Source: Bacteroidales bacterium | Lineage (GTDB): Bacteria > Bacteroidota > Bacteroidia > Bacteroidales > F082 | DNA length: 64,000 bases | Direction: 5' to 3' | Assembly (NCBI GenBank): GCA_024709145.1 | Contig: JANJXG010000007.1 | Location: 50,347 to 114,346, forward strand | Shown here: positions 46,454 through 55,651 of the stretch, in pieces | How positions within the stretch are numbered: position 1 is the first letter of the stretch | Layout of the letters: each line of letters opens with the position of its first letter | Program-made: the position numbers and the translations under genes | Notes under the pieces: generated by a model | The model's database searches: none | The model's input: the letters and a program-made list of their open reading frames with translations, nothing else | Told to the model about the DNA's origin: nothing

Positions 46454-48585
46454 GACGACTTGTCAAAACACTCTTTTTGTGCAGCATCCTCCTTTCTGCT
46501 CTGAACACAACAGCACAGGAAGCCGACAGCACAGGACGTTTTCTCACCGAAAGGCTGGTAGCTCAGATTGAGTCGATAACCGAATCGCTCGATGCCAACC
46601 TCGACTACTCCGACCTGGTAGAAAGCTACCTATATTACAGTGAACATAAAATTAACATCAACACCGATGCCGCCGAAACACTCCGGGAGCTTTATCTCAT
46701 TACTGATTTCCAGCTTCAAAAACTCCGTCAATATGTCAAATCCTTTGGACCGTTGCTGAGTGAGTTTGAGCTGCCTATGGTGGAAGGTTTTGATGAGCAA
46801 ACAGTTTCATTGCTGATGCCGGTAATTTCTTTCAGTGAATCAGCAACCACACAAGGCATGAAGTTAACGCAGGTATTGCAGCGTGGTCGTCATCAGCTTA
46901 TTGCCAGAATGGAACGAAATCTGAATGAGCAAGCCGGCTATCAGCCTATTGACGACAGTGCCTTGTGGGAAAATCCCAATTCGCGCTATCTCGGATCGAA
47001 GGAAAAACTGTATGCAAAATATACCTTTAACTACCGCAATAAAGTCAAAGCCGGTATCACGATGGATAAAGACGCCGGCGAAGCGTTTCTTGCCAACAAC
47101 GTCAACGACTCAATCCGGCAGATTTTAGGCAACAAACTAAAAAACGGTTTTGATTTCTATTCATTACACGCCTGGGTTTCTGATCTGGGTGTCTTACGCT
47201 CCCTGGCATTGGGTGATTATCATCTCTCATTTGGTCAAGGTATTACAATGTGGTCGGGACTTTCATTTGGTAAATCGACTGTTCCAACACAAGTCATGCG
47301 TTTTGGAGCCGGAATCAAACCCAATACCTCTGTCAATGAGTTTTTTTTCCTGCGGGGCGGAGCAGCCACCGTTGGATGGAAATCATTGGAATTGACCGCT
47401 TTCTATTCGCATAAAAACATCGATGCCAACCTGAGCGGCAGTGATACAACTGACAACGACAGCTATTTTGTCACCAGTCTTCAGGAAAGCGGCCTCCACC
47501 GCACCCTGAACGAGCTAAGCGACAAAGGTGCCATAAGCCAGGAACTTTATGGTGGAAGACTGGCTTACCGAAGTAAAAAACTTGAACTGGGTTACACCCT
47601 TCACCATACCATGCTCGGAAGCATGCTTACACCCCGCATCTATCCTTATTCGCAGTTTCGATTTCAGTCGGACCGACTTTCTAATCAGGGATTTGACTGG
47701 AGATGGGTAAATCCCAAACTGATCTTTTTCGGTGAAATAGGACGTAGTGACAACGGTGGTATCGCAGGCATTGCCGGTCTGTCGCTCCAACCTGCCGGTT
47801 TTGTTTCGATGACGATTGCCTACCGCCATTACGAGAAAAATTATCAAAATCTTTTTAGCAACGCCTTTGCCGAAGGCGGTGCAATGAACAACGAAAAAGG
47901 ATTGTATGCCGGTATCACAGCCAGTTTGGCACCGGGCTGGAAATTGTCGGCTTATGCCGATCATTTCAAATTTGACTGGCTAAGGTTTTCTGTCGACGCA
48001 CCCAGCACGGGCTATGACTATTTTGTGCAGTCGGATTACAAAATCAGCCGTAAGGCCGATTTTTATGTGAGGTTTCGAACCAAACGTAAGATGACCAATG
48101 ATCAAAACCCCTGGAATGCCCTTGATTTCATCGTACCGGAAACAAAGAATACCTACCGTTTTCACATCAATTATGCTGTCAGCGAATCGGTTACCTTTAA
48201 AAACAGGGCTGAATTGATTTCCTACCAAAGGGCTTCAGACGACAAGCAATATGGTTTTATCATTTACCAGGATGTCAGTTACCGACCACAAAACCACCCC
48301 TGGGAGCTCAGTTTCAGGTATGCCTTGTTTGATGCCCAAAGCTACGACACCCGTCTGTATGCCTACGAAAGTGACGTACTTTATGCCTTTTCGATCCCGG
48401 CTTTCTCCGACAAAGGCAGCCGGACCTATTTACTACTCAAACTCATGCTGATGAAAAACCTCGACCTGTGGGCCAGAATAGCACATACCTGGTACGACAG
48501 CAGAAGCGAAATCGGCAGCGGCCTTGAGCTGATTTCAGGAAACAGCAAGACCGACTTCAAACTGCAATTAAGATGGAAACTTTAA
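46450..48585 (+). CDS. Helix-hairpin-helix domain outer-membrane protein
   Basis: A 711-residue exported protein with signal peptide (FLCSILLSALNTTAQ). Residues about 60-130 hold a ComEA-like helix-hairpin-helix region (ININTDAAETLRELYLITDFQ) that in this family sits in the periplasm rather than binding cytoplasmic DNA. The rest (about 150-711) is a large beta-barrel with many Tyr/Phe strands, ending in TDFKLQLRWKL. The architecture is a conserved Bacteroidota family of unknown function. It is translationally coupled to the PorV/FadL-like gene before it, and the esterase frame starts near its stop. Confidence 0.85.
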   Translation: MRRLVKTLFLCSILLSALNTTAQEADSTGRFLTERLVAQIESITESLDANLDYSDLVESYLYYSEHKININTDAAETLRELYLITDFQLQKLRQYVKSFGPLLSEFELPMVEGFDEQTVSLLMPVISFSESATTQGMKLTQVLQRGRHQLIARMERNLNEQAGYQPIDDSALWENPNSRYLGSKEKLYAKYTFNYRNKVKAGITMDKDAGEAFLANNVNDSIRQILGNKLKNGFDFYSLHAWVSDLGVLRSLALGDYHLSFGQGITMWSGLSFGKSTVPTQVMRFGAGIKPNTSVNEFFFLRGGAATVGWKSLELTAFYSHKNIDANLSGSDTTDNDSYFVTSLQESGLHRTLNELSDKGAISQELYGGRLAYRSKKLELGYTLHHTMLGSMLTPRIYPYSQFRFQSDRLSNQGFDWRWVNPKLIFFGEIGRSDNGGIAGIAGLSLQPAGFVSMTIAYRHYEKNYQNLFSNAFAEGGAMNNEKGLYAGITASLAPGWKLSAYADHFKFDWLRFSVDAPSTGYDYFVQSDYKISRKADFYVRFRTKRKMTNDQNPWNALDFIVPETKNTYRFHINYAVSESVTFKNRAELISYQRASDDKQYGFIIYQDVSYRPQNHPWELSFRYALFDAQSYDTRLYAYESDVLYAFSIPAFSDKGSRTYLLLKLMLMKNLDLWARIAHTWYDSRSEIGSGLELISGNSKTDFKLQLRWKL

Positions 48586-48611
48586 GCACGCTATTCCCAT
48601 ATAATCCTGTG

Positions 48612-49868
48612 ATGATCAAACAAAGTAATAAAATGTCTCTTTTTCTGAACCTTATGCTCATGCTGTTGATCACAACCAGCCCCGGCTGTCAAAAAGCAGA
48701 ATCACCCAATCCGGATCATCCGGTACTTTACAGAGAATTCGCCAGTGTGACTCAATTCAATCATTGCTGGGATTCCCTGGCTGCCCTAACCGACAGTGCC
48801 GGCCGCATCTCTGCCATGAATCAATTGTGGGACTCCCTGAAAATCAATAAGCAAATACCATTCTGCCTGGGTGATACCGCTGTTTTCATGTACAAAGGTG
48901 CATCAGAACCACGTTGGGCGGGCGATTTCAATGGATGGAACCCGGAAGGAACAGGCTGGACCGGGCAAAAGATTGGTACGACCAACTTTTGGCGATTGAA
49001 GAAACGTTTTCCGGAGGATGCCAGACTCGACTATAAGATCGTCGCTGGTTCAAGCTGGATACTCGACCCTGCCAATCCCCTTGTTCAATACAGTGGCTTT
49101 GGACCCAATTCCATGCTGACCATGCCCCTTTGGGTTTATCCGCAAGAAACCATCGCCGGCGATCAGGTTGCCAAAGGAAGTCTGAGCGAAAACAAACTCA
49201 TCACAAGCAGCAACCAAAATCTGGGCTACAACCTGAACTACAAGGTTTATCTGCCCTACAACTACGAACAAACCAACAACTGTCCGGTGATCTATGTCAC
49301 CGATGGGCATGAATATTCCGACAACCGCCTGGGAGCGATGGTGACGGTGCTCGACAACCTGATTTTCCGTGGCAAAATCAGGCCGGTTATCGCTGTTTTC
49401 GTTGATCCGCGCGATCCCCTCAGCGGTAATAACCGCCGCATGGAAGAATACCGTGCCAATGAACGCTTTGTCAATTTCCTGGCCGACGAACTTTCAGTAG
49501 CAATCGATGAAGCCTACAAAACCAATGTAGCTCCAACTTCACGTGCCATCATGGGCACTTCGCTCGGGGGCTGGAATGCAGCATTTGTAGGACTCACCCG
49601 ACCCGACCGTTTTAACCTTACCGCCATCCATTCACCGGCTTTCGATCAGGCCATCATCGAAAACTTCAGCAACACAGCCTTGCTTCCACTTAAAGTTTAC
49701 ATGAGCACAGGCACCATCAACGACACCCAGGTAAGGGCGCGACAGATGAAAGCCGTCATGGAATCGAAAGCCTATCCCCTGCTCTACCGCGAGGTAAACG
49801 AAGGCCATTCCTGGGGAAACTGGCGTGCCTTGATCGATGAACCTTTGATTTATTTTTTCGGTATCTGA
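48612..49868 (+). CDS. Lipoprotein esterase (enterochelin esterase/esterase D-like) with N-terminal E-set domain
   Basis: A 418-residue predicted lipoprotein; the signal ends in lipobox TSPGC. Residues about 75-170 form a CBM48/early-set sandwich (RWAGDFNGWNPEGTGW), as in Fes-type esterases. Residues 205-418 form the alpha/beta hydrolase with nucleophile MGTSLGGW and histidine near EGHSWGNW. Substrates in the family include siderophore esters and acylated sugars. ATGs at 48612 and 48633 both fit the signal peptide. It lies ahead of a metal-oxyanion transporter, but a link is only positional. Confidence 0.85.
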   Translation: MIKQSNKMSLFLNLMLMLLITTSPGCQKAESPNPDHPVLYREFASVTQFNHCWDSLAALTDSAGRISAMNQLWDSLKINKQIPFCLGDTAVFMYKGASEPRWAGDFNGWNPEGTGWTGQKIGTTNFWRLKKRFPEDARLDYKIVAGSSWILDPANPLVQYSGFGPNSMLTMPLWVYPQETIAGDQVAKGSLSENKLITSSNQNLGYNLNYKVYLPYNYEQTNNCPVIYVTDGHEYSDNRLGAMVTVLDNLIFRGKIRPVIAVFVDPRDPLSGNNRRMEEYRANERFVNFLADELSVAIDEAYKTNVAPTSRAIMGTSLGGWNAAFVGLTRPDRFNLTAIHSPAFDQAIIENFSNTALLPLKVYMSTGTINDTQVRARQMKAVMESKAYPLLYREVNEGHSWGNWRALIDEPLIYFFGI

Positions 49869-49886
49869 GTTGGCCAAGCACCATGC

Positions 49887-50699
49887 ATGATGAAATTTAC
49901 TCAACTTAAATTCAGCAGGCCAAAATACCTTCAGCTGGCAATCACCCTTGCCGGTGGATTATTCCTGCTTTTCATTGCGGCCCCGCTGGCACGGCTGATG
50001 CTGTCGACTTCGGCCGACAGGCTTTTTGCCACTGCCAACGACCCGGAGGTGAGCAGCAGCATTGGCTTATCGCTGGGAATGGCTGCCATTGCTACCCTGG
50101 TTACCTCGCTTTTCGCGGTTCCATTTGCATGGCTCATGGCAAGGAAAGAAGGGCGGTGGAAGCATTTCATTTCAGGTCTGATTGATTTGCCCATGATGAT
50201 TCCCCATTCTGCAGCAGGGATCGCCTTGTTGGGAATCGTCAACCGTGAAAGCCTCGTCGGAAAAGCTGCTTCTGCAGTGGGTATCGATTTCATCGACCGG
50301 CCGGCGGGCATAGCCCTGGCCATGGCTTTTGTAAGCGTACCTTATCTCTACAATGCTGCTTACCATGCTTTTGCCTCCATCCCAAAGCGACTTGAGCTGG
50401 CTGCAGCCAATCTGGGAGCGAAGCCGGCTACAGTGTTCTACAGCATCAGCCTCCCCCTTGCAGGCAGGGGAATACTTAACGGATTGGTGATGATGTTTGC
50501 CAGAGGCATGAGTGAATTCGGTGCCGTAATCATGGTTGCCTACAACCCTTTTACCACTCCGGTGTTGATATTCGATCGTTTCAACGCTTTTGGTCTGCGC
50601 GATGCTCAGGCTGTGTCGGCGCTTTTTATCCTCATCAGCCTGGTTGTATTTATTGTTTTGCGGATTCTCTCCAAACCCGAAGAAGATGTTAGAAATTGA
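49887..50699 (+). CDS. ABC transporter permease, tungstate/molybdate type
   Basis: A 270-residue inner-membrane permease with about six helices (first at 18-38). The EAA loop is visible as ELAAANLGAKPATVFYSISLPLA near 175. The stretch MMIPHSAAGIALLGIVN and the FARGMSEFGAVIMVAYNP segment are typical of WtpB/ModB-like permeases. The ATPase gene overlaps its 3' end by 14 bp. No periplasmic binding protein gene (WtpA/ModA) is adjacent, which is unusual for this transporter type. Confidence 0.87.
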   Translation: MMKFTQLKFSRPKYLQLAITLAGGLFLLFIAAPLARLMLSTSADRLFATANDPEVSSSIGLSLGMAAIATLVTSLFAVPFAWLMARKEGRWKHFISGLIDLPMMIPHSAAGIALLGIVNRESLVGKAASAVGIDFIDRPAGIALAMAFVSVPYLYNAAYHAFASIPKRLELAAANLGAKPATVFYSISLPLAGRGILNGLVMMFARGMSEFGAVIMVAYNPFTTPVLIFDRFNAFGLRDAQAVSALFILISLVVFIVLRILSKPEEDVRN

Positions 50700-51741
50700 C
50701 AGGATAAGCAAACATTTCAAGGGTTTCGATCTGGGACCGGTGAGCCTTAGCATCCGCGAGGGCGATCATTTTGTGTTACTGGGGCCCAGTGGCTCGGGAA
50801 AATCCTTGCTGCTCGAGCTCATCGCCGGTTTTCAGGAAGCCGACAGCGGCAGTCTGAAATTCCGTGGCAAGGATTTGCAATTCAGCCCAGCACACAAGCG
50901 ACCTTTTGGTTTTGTGTTTCAGAAACCGGCACTTTTTCCGCACCTGAGTATTTATGATAACATTGCCTATCCCCTCCGTCTGAAAGGCCTCCCGAAGCGC
51001 GAACACAAAGCGATTGTGAACGGACTGACCGAATGGATGCACCTCAGCCACCTGACCCATGAATTCCCGGCACGACTCTCTGGTGGTGAGGCACAGCGCG
51101 TTTCGCTGGCAAGGGCATTGGCCATGAAACCCGCCATACTGCTCCTGGATGAACCACTCTCAGGTCTGGATGTTCAGCTGAAAGATGAACTCAGAAAATA
51201 CCTCCATGGACTTACCAAACAAGGCATGACGTTGATACATGTGACGCATGACTTCGAAGAGGCCGTTCGTTTCGCCGATCAGGCTGCTGTGATTCAGGAC
51301 GGTAAAATCATTCAGAAAGGATTGCCAGCTGAATTGTATAACCATCCTGCCAATACTTTCGTTGCCAATCTTTGCGGACATAAAAACTATTTCAAAGTCA
51401 AGCTCTCTCCCATACCCGACTCTGACTTATTTGCAGGCAATGCCGGTGAAGTTATCTTCAGGCTTTATGCACCTGCTGATGCTTCCAAAGGGGTTGTGAT
51501 CATCGACGAGCAACAGATAATTCTGCACAGAGAACCACAAATCTCAAGTGCTCAAAACTGCCTCAAAGGCAGCATCACCGGCATTGTTCCCTTGCAACGG
51601 GGAGTACAGGTGGAACTGCAGGTAGGTGTACCACTTTTTTGTCACATCACCAACCATTCGCTTTCGCTTTTGCAACTCCGGGTTGGTGAGCAAATAATGG
51701 CTTCTTTCAAAGCCTCAGCGATAAGTTTCCTTGAACAATGA
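50686..51741 (+). CDS. ABC transporter ATP-binding protein, tungstate/molybdate type
   Basis: A 351-residue ATPase. Walker A LLGPSGSGKS (31-40), signature LSGGEAQRVSLARAL near 125, Walker B LLLDEPLSGLD near 147, switch His near 181. The C-terminal 110 residues form a TOBE-like regulatory domain (RLYAPADASKGVVI; LKGSITGIVPLQRGVQVELQVG) as in ModC/WtpC. Start at ATG 50686 (MLEIDRISKHF); the longer frame runs 96 bp into the permease gene without homology. Partner of the permease upstream. Confidence 0.9.
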   Translation: MLEIDRISKHFKGFDLGPVSLSIREGDHFVLLGPSGSGKSLLLELIAGFQEADSGSLKFRGKDLQFSPAHKRPFGFVFQKPALFPHLSIYDNIAYPLRLKGLPKREHKAIVNGLTEWMHLSHLTHEFPARLSGGEAQRVSLARALAMKPAILLLDEPLSGLDVQLKDELRKYLHGLTKQGMTLIHVTHDFEEAVRFADQAAVIQDGKIIQKGLPAELYNHPANTFVANLCGHKNYFKVKLSPIPDSDLFAGNAGEVIFRLYAPADASKGVVIIDEQQIILHREPQISSAQNCLKGSITGIVPLQRGVQVELQVGVPLFCHITNHSLSLLQLRVGEQIMASFKASAISFLEQ

Positions 51742-51803
51742 TTGCCGATCAAATGTTAATTTGATTATTTTTGACCCAAATAATCACGTTTATCAGCTAA
51801 ACT

Positions 51804-52241
51804 ATGTATACACCTCTTTTAAAAAGCCATTCAGGATTGCGCTGGGTACTGTTATTCAGTTTCATCAGCACTTTAATCATCTTATACAAGTCGCGCCGCA
51901 AAGGCACAACTTCCGGAAAAGTGAAGCCCTATGCCCTTGCGACACTCATCCTTACCCATGTGCAGTTTCTGCTCGGTCTTGGATTGTATTTCATCAGCCC
52001 CAAAGTCATCTTTGCCGCTTCTGCCATGAAAGACAGTGTGCAGCGTTTTTTCCTCGTTGAACACATCAGCCTGATGCTGGTTGCCATTGTACTGGTCACC
52101 ATTGGTTACAGCAAATGGAAAAAACAGGCCGAGGCCGGTAAAGGTTACCGGACGCTTTTCAACTATTACCTTATCGCCCTGATACTGATTCTGATCTCCA
52201 TACCATGGCCTTTCAGAATTGCAGGATCTTCCTGGTTTTAA
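51804..52241 (+). CDS. Four-helix membrane protein of a Bacteroidota family
   Basis: A 145-residue protein with about four transmembrane helices (about 13-27, 45-63, 82-100, 118-136). It begins MYTPLLKSHSGLRWVLLF and has a conserved His-x-Gln in THVQFLLGLGLYFISP and a His in VEHISLML. These histidines could be haem ligands, and homologues are sometimes labelled cytochrome b-like, but no haem-binding is proven. Located 62 bp after the ABC ATPase gene on the same strand. Function unknown. Confidence 0.72.
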   Translation: MYTPLLKSHSGLRWVLLFSFISTLIILYKSRRKGTTSGKVKPYALATLILTHVQFLLGLGLYFISPKVIFAASAMKDSVQRFFLVEHISLMLVAIVLVTIGYSKWKKQAEAGKGYRTLFNYYLIALILILISIPWPFRIAGSSWF

Positions 52242-52276
52242 GCCCCTTGACTCACAACAATTAGCAACAGCATAAG

Positions 52277-52561
52277 ATGGAACATCATGATGGTTTTATT
52301 AAAAATGTACTGATCCTGATCGTCGTTGGCGTATGGGTCATTGTGTTTCAAAATGCAGGCCTGATCCCTCAGTTCAAGCCTTCGAAAATCGCCACGGATC
52401 AGCCGATCAGCATCAAGGGCCTGGTGGAAGTCGAAAACACCGTTTTCATTAAAGGTCAGGTAGATGCCAATCTCGAAAGCATCAACGGACACAGCAAATT
52501 CTACAAAGATCCGCGTACCGGCGATTATTATGTGATTCCGGTTACCGATCCTTATGAATAA
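52277..52561 (+). CDS. Small single-pass membrane protein
   Basis: A 94-residue protein with one N-terminal transmembrane helix (NVLILIVVGVWVIVFQNAG, about 10-28) and an exposed C-terminal part of about 65 residues with short strands (ISIKGLVEVENTVFIKGQVD). No family recognised with certainty. Its stop lies inside the start of the TPR-HTH gene (8 bp overlap), suggesting coupled expression with that regulator. It could be a small partner of the regulator; this is inference. Confidence 0.6.
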   Translation: MEHHDGFIKNVLILIVVGVWVIVFQNAGLIPQFKPSKIATDQPISIKGLVEVENTVFIKGQVDANLESINGHSKFYKDPRTGDYYVIPVTDPYE

Positions 52562-54350
52562 AATTGTCCTGCTGCTTTTTTTGTTCGTTTTCTCTGTCCT
52601 GAAGCAAACGGCAGGACAGGGACAAATGGCTGTTTACAATACCGACAGCCTTGCGGCATTGCTTCCAACGCTCAGCGACAGTGAGGATAAGATTGAATTG
52701 CTTAACAACTTAGCCGTTGCTTTCAGGGAGTCAGATCCTGATAAAGCGTTGTATTACAGCCGTCAGGCTTTGTCAATCGCCACCCAGCTTCAGTCGATCC
52801 CATCCTGTGCGGTTACCAACAAGGTGATGGGCGAAATCTTTGAATCGAAACACAATTACCAGCCCTCGATCAATTACTACCTGATCAGCATCAAACACTA
52901 CAAAACATTGGACGACAAGAACGAACTCGCCGTTTTGTACAACAAACTGGGTCATATCTACATCACCAACCATTACGATTACGATCAGGGGATGGTTTAT
53001 TTCAATCAGGCACTCGAATACGCCGGACTTACCGGTAACCAAAAGGAAATGGCTACCTCTTACAATTCTATCGGTGGTATTTATTACTACCGAAACGACC
53101 TCGACAAGGCCTATAACTATTTCAGGGATGCATTGAAAATCAGAGAAGAAATCGGCGATGAAAGCGGCATTGCAGCCTCCCTAAACAACATCGGCGAGAT
53201 TCACCGGCTTAAAGGCGACTTCAACAAAGCACTCGATTTTTACAATCAGGCCATCAAAATCAATGAAACCATCAGGCATGACAAATACCTTTCGGTGAAT
53301 TACCTGAACCTTGGCTTGATCTATGCAACACGTCCCGATACCTTCAAGGCACGCGACTATTTCACCAGAAGCATCGCCCTCAATAAGTTAAACCATGATA
53401 CCGTTTCGCTCATTCATGGCATGACAGAGCTGGGTAATTTTTACCTTAAACAAGTCAATTACGATGCTGCCATTCAGGTTTTCGACACCGTACTGATGCT
53501 TTCACGGCTAACAAGCGACCTCAACGGACAGCGTGATGCCAGCCATGGATTGAGTGTGGCATTCGATGGCAAGGGAAACACCCGGAGGGCTTTCGACATG
53601 TTCAGGGAGTATACCCGCCTCAACGACTCCCTCTTTGTGAAAACAAAAGCCGATCAGCTCGACGAGTTACAGTCACGCTTTGAGCTAAACCTCAAAGAGA
53701 AAGAAATTGAACTCAAAGACAATGAAATTGCCCTCCTTCAACGCGAGCAAAAGCTCTATCATTTCAGGCAGTTACTGCTTGTGTTATCGCTGTTGCTGGT
53801 GATCATCGCCACCATACTCGTTTACTCCAAGCTGCAGTCGAAGCACAAAAAAAACAAACTGATGATGGAACAGGAAGCTGCTCTGAGCAAAGCAAGGCAA
53901 GAGCTGATGGAGATTGAGCTACGGAATAAAACCAACGACCTCACCAACGTAGCTTTGCATCTAGTGGAGAAAAACAAATTCCTCCATGAGCTGAAATCTG
54001 AACTGAAAAGTTTGAGAAATGCCCCCGTTGAAAAACGCGAGGAACTCATCAAAGGACTGGCACTCAATGTACAGCAAAATATCAACCTACAGAAAGATCT
54101 GGAAGATTTTCAATCACACATCGATGAGGTAAACACCGCATTCTACCGTAAACTGAAAACACGGTTCCCGGGTCTAACCAAAAATGAAGAACACCTTTGT
54201 GCCATGTTGCGACTGAATCTCTCCTCGAAAGAAATAGCCGCCATCAACAACATCACTGTGCGGGCCGTGGAAATGGGCAGGTACAGGCTCAGGAAAAAAT
54301 TCAACATTCCCGCTGCACTTTCAATCTCCGATTTTCTACAGGAACTTTAA
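52554..54350 (+). CDS. Membrane TPR regulator with C-terminal HTH
   Basis: A 598-residue sensor-like protein of a type common in Bacteroidota. Signal peptide at 1-22; six or seven TPR repeats at about 50-380 (NELAVLYNKLGHIYI; MATSYNSIGGIYYYRNDLDKAYNYF; IAASLNNIGEIHRLKGDFNKALDFY); a transmembrane helix near 405-425; a coiled coil (about 430-520); and a LuxR-like helix-turn-helix (LTKNEEHLCAMLRLNLSSKE, then VEMGRYRLRKKF) at the end. The layout implies periplasmic TPR sensing linked to cytoplasmic DNA binding. Target genes unknown; neighbouring small membrane proteins are candidates. Confidence 0.86.
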   Translation: MNKIVLLLFLFVFSVLKQTAGQGQMAVYNTDSLAALLPTLSDSEDKIELLNNLAVAFRESDPDKALYYSRQALSIATQLQSIPSCAVTNKVMGEIFESKHNYQPSINYYLISIKHYKTLDDKNELAVLYNKLGHIYITNHYDYDQGMVYFNQALEYAGLTGNQKEMATSYNSIGGIYYYRNDLDKAYNYFRDALKIREEIGDESGIAASLNNIGEIHRLKGDFNKALDFYNQAIKINETIRHDKYLSVNYLNLGLIYATRPDTFKARDYFTRSIALNKLNHDTVSLIHGMTELGNFYLKQVNYDAAIQVFDTVLMLSRLTSDLNGQRDASHGLSVAFDGKGNTRRAFDMFREYTRLNDSLFVKTKADQLDELQSRFELNLKEKEIELKDNEIALLQREQKLYHFRQLLLVLSLLLVIIATILVYSKLQSKHKKNKLMMEQEAALSKARQELMEIELRNKTNDLTNVALHLVEKNKFLHELKSELKSLRNAPVEKREELIKGLALNVQQNINLQKDLEDFQSHIDEVNTAFYRKLKTRFPGLTKNEEHLCAMLRLNLSSKEIAAINNITVRAVEMGRYRLRKKFNIPAALSISDFLQEL

Positions 54351-54532
54351 TCAAAGAATAGGCTAAAATATTTGGAAACAACCTGAAATCTAACCCTTTG
54401 TTTCAGTCAGTACCAATGACAAAAAGAGCCTGCCGGTTATTTATGTGATGATCCCCTCAACTGTAACGCGGCACAGAGAAATCAATGATTGCTAACCGTT
54501 TTGTTCGACTATCTTAAACAACAATGTGTCAG

Positions 54533-54584
54533 CTCTTTGCGGCCTTTGCGCCTACTCAGTGGTTTCTGCGGTTAACCTTTTTTA
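54533..54584 (+). repeat. TTTGCG-type degenerate repeat fragment in intergenic region
   Basis: In the roughly 400 bp gap between the TPR-HTH gene and the yebC-family gene, a stretch repeats the core CTTTGCG / CTTTGCG / TTCTGCG, ending GGTTAACCTTTTTT. It resembles short intergenic repeats of the CTTTGCG...GCGGTTAA kind that I recall from several bacterial genomes. Nothing else is seen in this gap apart from the terminator. Confidence 0.4.
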
Positions 54585-54706
54585 GCCCCTGCTGATACGA
54601 AAACATAAACTTTACACCTTGTGACAGCCGGATAAGAAGATTGTTTTAAAATGTCCAGGGAGTTTTTCAGCAGAACCTGAATAGAATCTGAAAGTTAGTT
54701 CAAAAA

Positions 54707-54732
54707 AAAAGACAGGTCGTTACCTGTCTTTT
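54707..54732. terminator. Terminator downstream of the yebC-family gene
   Basis: An 11-bp perfect stem AAAAGACAGGT / ACCTGTCTTTT with loop CGTT. The adjoining A-run gives a T-run on the minus strand; it can also stop plus-strand readthrough. Confidence 0.85.
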
Positions 54733-54751
54733 GTTTCTCAGATTAACGATA

Positions 54752-55462
54752 TCAGCCGATATTGGTGTAAACGGCCTGAACATCATCATCATCTTCAATT
54801 TTGTCGAGCATTTTGTCGATGTCAACTTTTTGCTCATCGGTGAAGTGGACCGGACTGTTGGGAAAACGCTGCAAGCCCGACTTCACGATTTCGAGGCCCT
54901 GTTGTTCGATGGCATGGTGAAGTTGTCCGAAATTGGTGAAATCGGCATACAAATAAAGGATGTCGTCAACCAGTTCGATTTCCTCCAAACCTGCATCAAT
55001 CAGCTCAAGCTCGAGCGACTCCACATCCACCCCTTCTTTGGCCTTGCATTCGAAGACGGCTTTTCTCGAAAACATGAATTCAAAAGAGCCGATGGGCACA
55101 AAAGCCCCGCCGGCCTTGTTAAAATAGGATTTAACGTTGGCAACCGTGCGGGTAGTGTTGTCGGTGGCACATTCCACATAAACCAAAACACCATGAGGTC
55201 CCTTTCCTTCATATACGATTTCCACCATGGTTTCGGCATCTTTACCGGCGGCCCTTTTGATGGCATTGTCGATGTTTTCCTTGGGCATATTCTCAGCCTT
55301 GGCATTGAGGATGGCATTGCGCAGACGCGGATTCATATCCGGGTCGGGACCGCCTTCTTTGGCTGCAATGGTGATTAACTTACCCAACTTTGGAAACACT
55401 TTCGACATCTTGTCCCAACGTTTTTCTTTCGCCGCACGGCGGTATTCAAATGCTCTGCCCAT
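54752..55462 (-). CDS. YebC/PmpR family regulator
   Basis: A 236-residue member of the YebC/TACO1 family; homologues act as transcription regulators or help ribosomes through proline stretches. The conserved opening [20 protein letters not shown] is present, followed by [26 protein letters not shown] sequence and [16 protein letters not shown] [12 protein letters not shown]. Length is typical. The -7 box lies 43 bp upstream. Monocistronic, ended by a strong hairpin. Confidence 0.94.
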   Translation of the reverse strand: MGRAFEYRRAAKEKRWDKMSKVFPKLGKLITIAAKEGGPDPDMNPRLRNAILNAKAENMPKENIDNAIKRAAGKDAETMVEIVYEGKGPHGVLVYVECATDNTTRTVANVKSYFNKAGGAFVPIGSFEFMFSRKAVFECKAKEGVDVESLELELIDAGLEEIELVDDILYLYADFTNFGQLHHAIEQQGLEIVKSGLQRFPNSPVHFTDEQKVDIDKMLDKIEDDDDVQAVYTNIG

Positions 55463-55504
55463 AAAATGCTATTTCTGAATGAATGATTGAAGCTAAATAA
55501 GCGG

Positions 55505-55512
55505 CAAAATTA
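55505..55512 (-). promoter_or_regulatory. -7 promoter box for the yebC-family gene
   Basis: Minus strand reads TAATTTTG, 43 bp before the ATG. Confidence 0.58.
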
Positions 55513-55651
55513 CGAAAAGACCTTAAAAAATACTTACTTCTTTTGAAAAACTGGAACTAAAACCAAATCACTGCAGTTTTGCTCTCAAAAGCGCTGTCAT
55601 TTCAATGCATTGATGCATCTTTGCATTGTCAGAATTAACAGTCCCAACCCC

